Positions 48,350-64,000 of a DNA stretch of 64,000 bases are shown here, in pieces; position 1 is the first letter of the stretch, and each line of letters begins with the position of its first letter. The notes under the pieces are model-generated. The model saw nothing but the letters and a program-made list of their open reading frames with translations, searched no databases and was not told the origin of the DNA. The stretch covers positions 802,501-866,500 of the forward strand of contig MCFH01000010.1 in NCBI GenBank assembly GCA_002104945.1, given 5' to 3'. The DNA comes from Piromyces finnis. Taxonomy: Eukaryota; Neocallimastigomycota; Neocallimastigomycetes; Neocallimastigales; Neocallimastigaceae. The translations under genes and the position numbers were made by a program.

Positions 48350-50488
48350 TTTTCTTTTCTTTCTTTTTTTTTTTTATTATTTGTTATTTATTTATTTGTT
48401 TATTTATTTTTTTATTTTTTTTAAAAAAATAATTATAAATTTAAGAGTAATTATAATATTTATTAATGTTTTTAATTCCCTATAAATTCTTTTCTATTTA
48501 ATTTCTATAAATTCTTTTTTAAAAATACATTTTTACAATACATAAATTTAATTCTTATAGTATATTAACATCCATAATTGTACATTCCAAAAAAGTCTGT
48601 ATTTTAATATTAAAATATTATTACTGATTCATTTTATATATTAAAATAATATTGTTTGATTTTGAAGTTGATATAAGCCCTTTTATTTTTTAACGATAAT
48701 TGTAATTCTTATCAATAACTATAATTATTAATAATGATTATATATTAGTATTTTGTATATATAGTATAGAAGATTGTAATAATATACAATAATATAAAAT
48801 ATATATTATTAAAAAAAGTATTTTAAATCTATTAATATCCTATATATATATAATTGATATTAATAGAATTTAAAATACTTTTTTTTTCTATAATATTATT
48901 TAAGGTTATAACAAATAAAAACATATAATTTTCATTTGAATTATACCTTTTTTTTGTTTTATAATATTTAATTATATATTGAAAAATAAGTATGCATTCA
49001 TTATAGAAATGTCACTGAATGAATTTATTATACATAAAAAAAAAATGAAGATTTAATTATATATAATATTAATAATAGATTAATAATAGTACTATAAATG
49101 AATAGTATATAGAAAATTCGTTAGGTAACACATGCTCCAATAAATTAAAATTATTAATTATAAAATACTTTTTTTTTATAATTATTTCTGAAATCATCGT
49201 ATTTGAAAATATGTATATTATTTATTACAAGTTATTATAATGTAACAATAAATCACATTGCTATTACATTAAAATCTATTATTATTTAAATTATCTAGTA
49301 TAGAACTACTGCAATATATATAATACTTTTATTATGTATATAGTTTTAGTCTAATAAAATGTGTAAAAAACATTGCAAATTCTGTTAAGTCAAATATTTT
49401 TTAGAACATTAAGCGTAACTAAATCTTTTTTTTTTTTTTTTTAATTTTCAAATAAATTTTCATTTATAATGGTATGTTAAATTGTATTTATGAAATTCCA
49501 TAGATTTTATATTTACCGCCATTACAAAAACTAACTTAATAATGTATGTATGAATAGATGAATAGCCAATTTTATAATTAAAGAAACAGGTTACAAAACA
49601 TTAGAATTATAAGATAAATTTATTCAGCAAATATATTAACCTAAATTAATAAATATATTTTCTAATTAAATTAATAAAACCAAAGTTTCCATTAAAATAT
49701 ATGGATAATATATATTAGAATATTATTAATATGTATAATCATTTTATAATTAAATTAGTTTTTTATGTCTTATTATGGTAACTCTGGAATATAATATATA
49801 TAATATATCACTAAATTTATTAATATATTATTGTATAAACTTAAACCTTTTTAATAAGACATACAAGAATATAAAATAAAAATATATTAAACTATATTGT
49901 AATATATTTACACTTAAAATTTTTATTTTAATATTTTTATTTTTATTTTTAAAATTATTATTATATAATTATATATACATTTTTTTTTACAAATTTTAAA
50001 TATTAATTAAATTGAAAGAGCCAAATTTTTATTATTAATATATATTAATTTATTTATTATTAGCTTTGAATATATTTTGATAAAAAATGTGATATTTATA
50101 TTTATTTTTTTCCTTTAATTTTCTTTTCTATTATTGAAATTCTTTGTTTTTTAAAAAACAAATAATCTTAAAAAAAAAAAAAAACATTTTTCTATTTTTT
50201 ATCCAGTAAAATTTAAAATATAATATGTTAGTATATACAATTATCTTTATATTAAATGAGGGGAATAAAATGTGAAGAATGAAAGAAAATAAATATAAGA
50301 CTTTTAAAAAGATTAAATAATCTTCATCATGCTATTCTTAAAATAATTATTTTTACAATATATGAACTAATATAATTATTGAAAAAAATTCATAAAGGAT
50401 AAGAAAAAATATATTAAATAATTAAAATGCCAAATATCTATCTATCTATATAGATAGTAAAATACAGTAAAAAATAAATAAATATAAT
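48350..50488. other. Intergenic AT desert
   Basis: Divergent promoter region of the RING-like and SNARE genes. Nothing else recognised. Confidence 0.5.
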
Positions 50489-51210
50489 ATGTATAAATGG
50501 AAAAATCAAATGGAAATGGAATAGAAATATTTAATTATTTATTTTTTTAAATAAAAATCGAAAAAGATATAAAAATATAATAATAAACAAATTATTAAAT
50601 AAACATTAATATATTTAAAAAATATATAGGTCTGATAAGGCTCAACAAGTCCAACAACAAGTAATTATATAAATTGCTATTGAAGAATTTATTAATAAAG
50701 GAAATTCAATAATAAAAAGTATAATTTTTTAATATTGTATATATGTAGGTTGATGAAGTTGTTGGTATTATGCAAGACAATATCCAAAAGGTTATGGATA
50801 GAGGTGAAAGATTAGATACTTTACAAGTCAAGACTGGTAAATATATATTAAAAGAAAAAGAATAAGTAAGTGAAATAATATTTTAATAAATATAAAAATA
50901 CAATATTATATTAAAATAGAGGATCTTCAACAACAATCTTCTAACTTTAAGAGAGGTGCTAATAGAGTTAGAAAGCAAATGTGGTGGAAGGACATGAAAT
51001 TAAAGATTATTCTTGGTGTAATTGTTGGTTTAATCATTTTATTCATCTTTAGTAAGCATTATAATATTAAATTATTATTTACATTAAAAAAATGAATTTA
51101 TTAATTAAAATTTAATATATTAATTTTAATAAATAATAGTTAAATTATTCGGTGGTATAGGTGGTGGTAACGACGAAAATAATGAAGAAAATCAAAAAAA
51201 GGAAAATTAA
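50489..51210 (+). CDS. R-SNARE, synaptobrevin/VAMP (Snc-like)
   Basis: Vesicle-membrane SNARE for exocytic fusion. Exons 50489-50490 (AT of the start codon), 50630-50660, 50749-50836, 50920-51051, 51140-51210 give 324 nt, 107 residues. The SNARE motif runs from QQVDEVVGIMQDNIQKV through the zero-layer Arg in DRGERLDTL to NFKRGANRVRKQMWWKDMK, followed by the tail anchor LKIILGVIVGLIILFIFIKL. An unusual hydrophilic C-terminal tail (GGIGGGNDENNEENQKKEN) follows the anchor; most VAMPs end within or just after the membrane segment. FKRGANRVRK is close to yeast Snc1/2. The start is inferred: exon 2 begins with G before TCTGATAAG, and the only suitable upstream donor (GTATAA, 50491) follows AT, which creates ATG across the junction. 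Confidence 0.9.
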
Positions 51211-51808
51211 AAGAAAAGAGGAGATATTAATATAAAATATTAAAAAACAAGTTCATTAATAACACATATAAATATAACACTTTTCAACATCCAAAAGAAA
51301 AAAAAAAAGAAAGGAAAAATATACTGATTATTTATCTCTTATTTATCTTTCTCTCCTTTTTTTTTATTCATAATCTTTCTCTCTCTTTTTTTTAATCATT
51401 TTAATTTTGAAAAATATATAAATGAATAATTTATCAAAATTTACTTATTAATTTTTGATTATTCTTTAATTTATATATTATTTATTTTTATCTTTTAAAG
51501 TAATTATGTTTGTTTAATAAATTTTTTAAATAATAAATTGTATTATTATTTAGTTATTATTTTTTTTATTTTGTAAATCATTTTATACATATAATAAAAA
51601 ATTATAAAGTAAAAATATTTAAATAAGAAAGTGGAAAAGAAGTCAATGAATTTCACATTTTTTATTATTTTTTTTTTCAAAAAAAAAAAATTGAATGAAA
51701 ATGTTATAAATCCATTTTTAATTATATTAAATTTCATTAATAATTTAATACTTTTATTGGCTCAAATATTAATAGAAATTTTCATATTTTTCTTCTTTAA
51801 ATGATAAT

Positions 51809-51848
<40 letters not shown>

Positions 51849-52366
51849 TTAAATGTATATATTATTATTACAAAAAGTGCATTCAACATACTTTTTTTTA
51901 ATTTAAAGTATAGTTATTTTATATTGGATTATCATAAAGGATTATTATTATTATTAATAAAATGTTAATTTTATACTTCTTAAAAATATTATAATAGAAA
52001 TCATTAAATTATTAATAGAATAGCAAAAATATTCAAATTATTGGTTTTTTTATTTATTCATTCATTCATTTTTTTTTTTTTTTTTTAAAAAAAAGATAAG
52101 GCATTTATTCAATAAAATTTATATTGTTAAATAATTATGTTAAGTAATTTTAAATTTTCTATCGGCGGAATAGTTAATATACCAAAAAAAAAAAAAAAGA
52201 AGTAAAACAAAACAAAGATTTTTTATTTTTTGTATTGAAATTTGGTATTTATTTTATCAATATTCATTTCTTCTTTATTTTTTTAATTTTATAACTAATA
52301 TCTAAAAAATAAAAATAAAAATAAAAGTAAAAAAAAAAAAAAAGAAATAAAATAAAATAAAGTAAT
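51211..52366. other. Intergenic AT-rich stretch
   Basis: Between the SNARE gene and the coiled-coil gene. A runs at 51808-51840 and 52328-52342, T-rich pyrimidine tracts. No gene seen. Confidence 0.5.
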
Positions 52367-55300
52367 ATGTTATTCAATTCAATAAATAATGAATATGATA
52401 ATGGAGAATCTATGACATATGAAATTGACATTCAGAAGGAAAGCCCAAGTGCTTCCCTTGGTAATAATTTCACTAAAATGTTAAAGGATTTAGATTTTGA
52501 TATGAAAAATAATCAAAATTTATACAATGTAAATAAAGCTTTAAATTTTGAATATTCTTTTTCTACGAATATCAATTTTAATGATATTACTTCTTTAAAT
52601 TTTGATAATGAAACAGATTTTATAAATATTAAACATTTTCCTACAAGTACTCCTAAAAAAGCTTTATCTACAAATGTACTAAATTTATTAAATGATAATG
52701 GTTATCTAAAAAATATATATGATATAAGAGAAAATAAGAATTGCATTTCATTTGAGAAAAATATAAACAATCAAAAAAAAGATAATGAAAATTGGATTTT
52801 TAATAATGATAATAATTCAATTTCTAATATCAATATTCATGTTAATAATATAAATATAAACAATAATGAAATAACATATGAAAATGATAAAGATACTTTA
52901 CAAATTAAAAATTTAAAAGAATCTGTTTCAAATATAAAATCGAATAAAAATCCTTCATTATCAGAAAATTTGAAAATATATACAAGCCAACTATCAAGTT
53001 CAATAGATGGAAATACCACTGATAAAGTAGTGAATAATGATAATAAAAATTTACAAGAAAGGTTAATATATGATACTGTAGAGAATTTCGATCATTTTTC
53101 GGAAAGTGAAATTCAAATAGAATTAGGCAATGTGGATATACTTAATAAAAAAATATTTATAGATTCCAATAATAATAAAGAAAATGGTGATAACACCAAC
53201 TGCAATAACAAATATAATAATAACAATAACAATAATAATAATAATAATCAAATAATGTCGTTGTGTGATGAATATAATATCCTCTCAACTAATTTTAGTA
53301 CCCAAAATGCTAAAGATATATCTTCAATTAAATTTTATAATACAAAAGGCAAGAATTTATTACCCGACCCATACGATGAAAATTTAATTTATGAAGAAAA
53401 TCTAAATAAAAAAGTTCGTTTTCAATCATCGAATGAAATACAACAATTGAATGAGGTAAATACCAAACTTTTAAATGAAAAGGACGAATTAGAAAAACAA
53501 TTAAATAAAATGACATTTGAAAAAGAAAAAGAGATAAATGAAAATATAAAAAGTTATGAATATTTACTTTATTCCTTTAAGCAACAAGAAAAAGCAAAAG
53601 AAAAGAAATATCAAGATGAAATAGATGATTTAAGGAAAGAAATATTATCAATAAAGGCTTCTCAGTCTCATATAGCAACTATTAAAAATGCAATTGAAAA
53701 TGAAAAAGATTTAAAAATATTAAAATTTAAACAAGAATTAACTGAAGAAAAGCAATTACAAATACATAATCTTAAGAAAGATTTATTAAAAGAAAAGGAA
53801 GAAATTTCTAAAAAATTTAAAGATGAATTAAGTGTTAAAGAGAAAAATTATAATAATAATATTAAAATTATTAATAATAGTTTAAAAAAATGTAAAGATG
53901 AATTAGATGATATTAATTATCAATTCAACCTTCAAAAAGAAGCGAATCACAATTTAAAATTAAAATTACAAGATCAAACAAATGAAATTAAAAATCTAAA
54001 AAATAATATAAACAATCGCACTATTGAATTAAGGGAATATAAAAATGAATTACAACAAAAAGACAATATAATATCAAGTCTCAATGACAATATTAAAAAA
54101 TTAGAAAATAAAGACAAACAATATAATGAACTATTACAAAAATATCAAAATGATAATACTATTATAAATAATACCATTAAAATTCAACAAAAAGATATTG
54201 CAGAATTAAATAATTTAATTCATAAACAAGAAAAGGAAATAAATTCTCTTACTAATATTAGCCAGTGCCAAGAAGATGATATTAAAAAGTTAAAGACTAT
54301 TATTCAGAAACAGAAAGAAGAAATATCAAACTTAAATATTAATTTAAAACAAAAAAAGGAAGAAATTCAACGGTATCATGATCAAATGCAAGAATACGAA
54401 AATCAAAAAGAAGATTTAAAATCAATAATGAAAAATCAAAAAGAAAAGCAAGAACAAATAAATCAATTAGAAAGTAAAAATGTTAAACAAATAGAAGAGT
54501 ATAATATAATTCAGGATCAATTTCAAAAACAGAAGCAAAAATTAGAGAAATTAAATGAAATATATTCAAGCCAAAAAAGTGAATATCAAAGTATGATAGA
54601 GAAGTATAACAACATGAAAGAAAAAAATCAACGAATGGAAAAGACAATTGAAGATTTAAAACTAGAAATAGAAGCACAGAAAGTTAATCCTTTATTTAAT
54701 GATTTTAATCAAAAATTTAGAACCTATTTTGAAAAGTCAAATCCAGAACTTTTAAGTCATGATAATGTTCTTAATACAAAATTGAATCAAGATCAAAATA
54801 CAATAATAGTAAAACAATATAATGAAGCTATTAGTCAAATCTTTGAAAATTTAAAATCGATACTAAGAAGGATTCAAGAAGAAGAAAAATCAGAACTAAA
54901 AAAAGGAAAACCAAATAGTAAAATAAATGAAAAAAATGATAACTTAATACCATATTATATAGAAACCATTCTTAATAAAGAAGGAGAAGAGGATATTAAT
55001 ATTCAGGACAAAAAGTGTACTAAAGAATTTATAGAGGATAGAATTAATTTTATTCAAAATTTTATAGAATGTATATATAGTATATTTCAAAAAAAGGTTT
55101 TTGAAATTGATATTTTAAGAAAAGATATTAATGTTTTTGAATCGTTAATTAATAAAAAGGATTTTAATGAACATATTCAACAAAAATTGTCTTTAATTAA
55201 GAAGGCGTATCAAGAAGAAATAAAACGAAATAATGAAAATTATCAATTTGAGATTCAAGCAATCACAGAAACCATGCAAAAAGAAATTAAATCTTTAAAT

Positions 55301-56985
55301 CAACAGTTAAAAAAATGTCAGGAAATAATGACACTAGGTACATCAGTTATGTCAACACGAAATCATGCCAATGATACTATTTCATTAACTAAGATAGGTA
55401 CAGAGAATTATATGTGGATGAATAATTTTCGTAATGGTGGCAGTAGCACACTAGGAAACAATAAAGACAAATTAATGAATAGTGTAAATAGTTATAAAAG
55501 TATTGGTAGCTTTACTACCAATGATGATAAAAAAGATAATTATTATACATTTGAAGAAATTATTCAAATGTATCCAGTAGAATCAAATGAATGGATCAAA
55601 CGTGATCGTTATCAAACTGAAAAAATGGTTCGAAAACAAGTTAAAAATGAAATTGTTCAGAAAATAAATCAATTACAAGCAAAATTTGAGTCAGAAAAGT
55701 GTACATTAAATTCTTATTATTCAATGGAGTATAATCGTTTAGCAACAGAAATCAAGTCAAAATGTTACCGAGCGGTCATACGGTTAAAAAGCCAATTAGA
55801 ATTGAAAATAAATCATTTAAAACATATTAATCAATCATCAAAATTTACTTCCTTCAATTCTTCATTAACAACCATAATACCAACTGAAACCAAAGAAATT
55901 AAGAAATCAAAAACAAAAACAGAATTATTGGAAAGCTTATCTTTAACACAACAAATTCCATTAGAACAACAAAAATACAATATTCCATCGTCATTATCTC
56001 AATTATACTATCAAGAAAAAGATCTATTTACTAAAAAAGAATTAAAGTCTTCATATAAAAATCCAGAAAATTCTGGAAATATAAAATCTTCCAATAATTT
56101 AAATGATTTTGTATTGGATGATTTTCCCATTCAGTTAAACACCCATTCGATAAATCAAACAAATTTATCTAATAAAGCAAAGATTAATTCAATGTCTTCA
56201 TCAACAACATTTTCTTTAAATTCAAGCTCGAATCCGTATTTTGCTGAGCTAATAAAACCTATATCCTCATCAATATCTCCACCTTCCTCAATATTTACTT
56301 TAGCAAATAAAACTACTAATAGTAATGGTCACAGCACTAGTACTACTACTACAGATCCAATACAATCTATGAAAGATATAACTAATAATGATACCCAAAA
56401 TTCTACTAATAATAGAAATAAATTAGACCATTTATCTTCAGACTTGACAGCAAACCCAAATCCATCTTTATCCTGTAATTCATCCGCAACCTACATTCAT
56501 CGAAAACCCACAGAATTGGAGTGGTCTAAAAGTATCCTTCCCACCAATGAAAAAAATAATTACAATATAACTAGGGTTGAACCTAAAGTAAACTCTACTC
56601 AAGATTTTCATACATCTAATTTTAATAGTTTTATCACACCATCTTTAAACCCTTCTTCCATACCAAATAATAACAACAATTCAGATTTAAAAAAAATATA
56701 TCAAGAATATACTAAACGTCTTGGTCAGGAACGTTTTGAAAAGAAATTGTTAATGAAAAAAATGGAAGAATACAATGTACTGATCAATTTCAATATAATT
56801 TATATGTTTAACTCTAAAACTATATATTATACTTTTTTTATTTTTTTAAATATATTATAAGTTTTTAAATTATATATTAAAATATTTTATTATTATTATT
56901 ATTTTTTTTTTTTTAGGAAAAAATCGAGTCGTATAAAGATGTCATTGCTAAAGTCAACAGAGAAAATAAATATACGGATACCTAA
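52367..56985 (+). CDS. Large coiled-coil protein with PP1-docking motif
   Basis: Exons 52367-56776 and 56917-56985 give about 1492 residues. The unspliced frame runs on to 56860 but its extra tail is AT-driven hydrophobic sequence typical of intron. In order: an Asn-rich N-terminal region (1-340, with a poly-Asn run near 285), KKVRFQ (about 347-352), which fits the RVxF protein-phosphatase-1 docking consensus, long heptad coiled coil (about 355-870), a second helical region (about 880-990), a Gly/Asn break, helices with RDRYQTEKMVRKQVKNEIVQ (about 1080-1160), a Ser/Thr/Asn-rich stretch, and a C-terminal helix YTKRLGQERFEKKLLMKKM...KIESYKDVIAKV. I do not recognise an orthologue. A spindle-pole, basal-body or cytoskeletal scaffold is plausible from architecture only. 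Confidence 0.85.
53205..53248. repeat. AAT/AAC run coding poly-Asn
   Basis: Run of about 14 Asn codons inside the N-terminal part of the coiled-coil gene. Confidence 0.9.
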
Positions 56986-57154
56986 AATTTATTATTTTTT
57001 TTTTTTTTTTTTTTTTTTTTTGTGATGTGATATAATGATCTTAAGTGCACTTAAAATATATCTTCCAATTGTTTTCAAGTTTTATTAACAGAACATAAAA
57101 GAAAATAATACTATTTTTTATTTTTATATATATATATATAATCTATTAATTCTA

Positions 57155-57190
<36 letters not shown>

Positions 57191-57732
57191 AAATAATAAT
57201 AACTTTTTTTTTTTTTAAATGTTTATTATTTGTTTTCGTTTTTAAAATGTAAATAATACATATATTAAAGTTCTATATACCCAATATTCTTTTAAGATAT
57301 TACTTGTATTAATATTTTTATTGTTTTATTGTAAACTTATCAAATTTTTTTTTTTTTTACTATTAAAAAATTCTTTTAATAAAATGAAAAATATACATAT
57401 ATAAATTTAAATATAAAATTTAAAAAATTATCTTTGTATTTTACAATGTTAGGTATCTTGGAAAAATAATAATAATAATAATATCAAATATTAAGATATA
57501 CTTAAATTCATATTTCTACTATTTTTTTTTTTTTTTTTTCATTGAATTAAAATTTAATTATGTTAAAATAAATGAAAATTAAAAAAAAAAAAAAAAAAAA
57601 AGATAGTAATACAAAAATAAAAAGAAATAAACAAATAAAAAAAAAAAAAAAAAGTTTTGAGGATATATTTATATTATTATTATTATTATTATTAATATTA
57701 TTATCATTAAAACGGTGATTTTCTTTTGTTAT
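56986..57732. other. Convergent intergenic region
   Basis: 3' flanks of two convergent genes. ATT runs at 57154-57190 and 57672-57694, with T- and A-homopolymers. No gene seen. Confidence 0.5.
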
Positions 57733-62414
<4,682 letters not shown>

Positions 62415-63401
62415 GTTTAATGTTATTACAAATTTTAAGTTTGAAATTTATTATATAGTGCTTGCTTTTGTATTATTAATAAAAACTCTACTGGACTATT
62501 ATTATAAAAGTAAGATTTATCGAAACTTTAATAATGGTCCAAAATTGATTTTAATATTATTTTCAGTTTTCCCTATATATTTTATAAAATAAATATATAT
62601 ATATTATTATATTAGAAAACAATAGAATAGTAATTGTAATTTCAAAATTAATTTTAAAAATTTAATGCATTTAAAGTCTTTATTTTTTATAAAAAATACA
62701 GAATTGAATGGCTTAATTATTATATTATCATTATGTAACATAAATATATAATATAAAAGTTTGCTTTCTTCAATTCTTCGATAAAATTAAAGGAATCATT
62801 CAATATATTTTACTTTTTTCCCTTTGATATGTCTATATCTTTGTTGTCGTTTAAATATAATTTTTCCTTTTTATTACAATTATATAGAATTAAATAGAAA
62901 AAAATAATGATAATAACTCTATATTAGTTGTGTTGTTATATAAATTTCAAATTATTATAACATTATTTTTTTTTTCTTAAAATTTTAAAAAAATTATATC
63001 TATCTAATGATAAATATTTATTTTCATATTGTATTTTTTAATTTTCCTTTTTGAGATTTTAAATTTATAATAGACTTTATTTATATACGGGATTATTTTA
63101 CTTTCTTATCAAATTTTCTGTTAAAACTTAGATACTATTTGTTGAACGTTATTTGTAATACGTTTCTTTAATATTTATATTTCTTTTTTAATTATTATTC
63201 TTATTAATATAGTGATTTCTTTTATTTCTTCAATATTACGAATGTATCTTATTTATAAATTGCTTTTATTCATTACCTTTATTAATTTGTTAAGGCAATT
63301 ATATAAAGAAAGATAAAAAATTTTACTTAATATTATTTAATAAAAACTATCCCTCTAATTTTTAATTTATTGTGAAAATAAAATGATAATTATTATTATA
63401 T

Positions 63402-63444
<43 letters not shown>

Positions 63445-63620
63445 TATATATATTTATTTATTTATATATTTATTTATTTATTTATTTACTTGATTGTTTA
63501 TCTTTATTTTTATTGATATATTAATTTTTATTTAATATGTATCAATTATTAAAATTTTTTTTATTTGGATTTAATCAGTCACATTTTATGTCAAATGATT
63601 AAAAAAAAAAAGGGTGATGA

Positions 63621-63661
<41 letters not shown>

Positions 63662-64000
63662 GTTATTATTATAATTATTTCATTTTAAAAAATATGTAAA
63701 ATCCTATTTCTAAATAATAATTTATTTATATGAAATGCACTTTTTTTATGTAATAGTTTTTTTTTTTGTTTTTTTTTTTAATTTGTTTTTATCAAGTTAA
63801 TTACTAATATTATTAATAATTTAATTTAATTAACTTATACCTATATATAATAATTAATATATTGTTCCTTTTATATTATATAATTTAAAACTATGTATTA
63901 TTCATACATTTTATTTTATAACTTTTTCCTTTATAACTTTTTATATATCTTTTATATATATATATATTTATTAATTATAAGAAATTTATATTTTACATTA
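62415..64000. other. Intergenic AT desert at right edge
   Basis: Upstream of the SAPS gene. Contains a TTTA/TATA array (63402-63488) and an ATT run (63624-63662). No gene seen before the window ends. Confidence 0.5.

Noticed and set aside
56777-56860. 28-residue C-terminal extension of the coiled-coil protein
   Set aside because: AT-driven hydrophobic read-through; a GT donor and a T-tract/TAG acceptor give a helical, charged C-terminus instead.

Overview
The window looks like nuclear DNA of an anaerobic gut fungus (Neocallimastigomycota) or a close zoosporic relative. The reasons are extreme A+T content between and within genes, many short introns (mostly GTAAGT/GTATGT...TAG), long homopolymer and AAT/ATT tracts, Asn/Ser/Gln-rich proteins, fungal-type Pkc1 architecture, and a gene for a TTLL9-like tubulin polyglutamylase, a flagellar enzyme kept by flagellated fungi but lost in yeasts and moulds. 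The genus cannot be fixed from sequence alone. Exon models were built by eye from splice sites, conserved protein order and reading phase; for most genes the exon lengths sum to an exact number of codons.

Left third (1-22.5 kb): a Pkc1-type protein kinase C (minus, cut by the window edge), ribosomal protein uS2/RPSA (plus), then a retroelement-rich zone: a tRNA-related SINE with target-site duplication, an unidentified pseudogene, and a decayed LINE into which a related LINE 3' fragment has inserted with a 14-bp duplication. Cytosolic valyl-tRNA synthetase (minus, 18 exons) follows, then a second, longer copy of the SINE next to a roughly 270-bp TAA repeat.

Middle third (22.5-43.5 kb): an STK32/YANK-like kinase with an N-terminal acylation signal (plus), another LINE 3' fragment, the TTLL9-like ligase (plus), the NatA catalytic subunit NAA10 (plus), a frameshifted kinase relic (minus), and a 5.6-kb single-exon gene for a membrane-anchored, Ser/Asn-rich protein (minus).

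Right third (43.5-64 kb): a long AT-rich desert with an old SINE copy, a 57-residue RING-like mini-gene (minus), an R-SNARE/synaptobrevin (plus), a 1.49-kDa-residue-scale coiled-coil protein of about 1492 residues with a PP1-docking motif (plus), and a 17-exon SAPS-family phosphatase regulatory subunit (minus).

The genes are ordinary eukaryotic housekeeping and signalling genes, not an operon or cluster; neighbours are not evidently functionally linked. The most interesting signals are a candidate U12-type AT-AC intron in the TTLL9 gene, which restores frame and a gapless family alignment exactly; a LINE family with an unusual C-terminal extension; a SINE that combines a tRNA-Ala-like head with a LINE-derived segment; and a SNARE gene whose start codon appears to be split by an intron.
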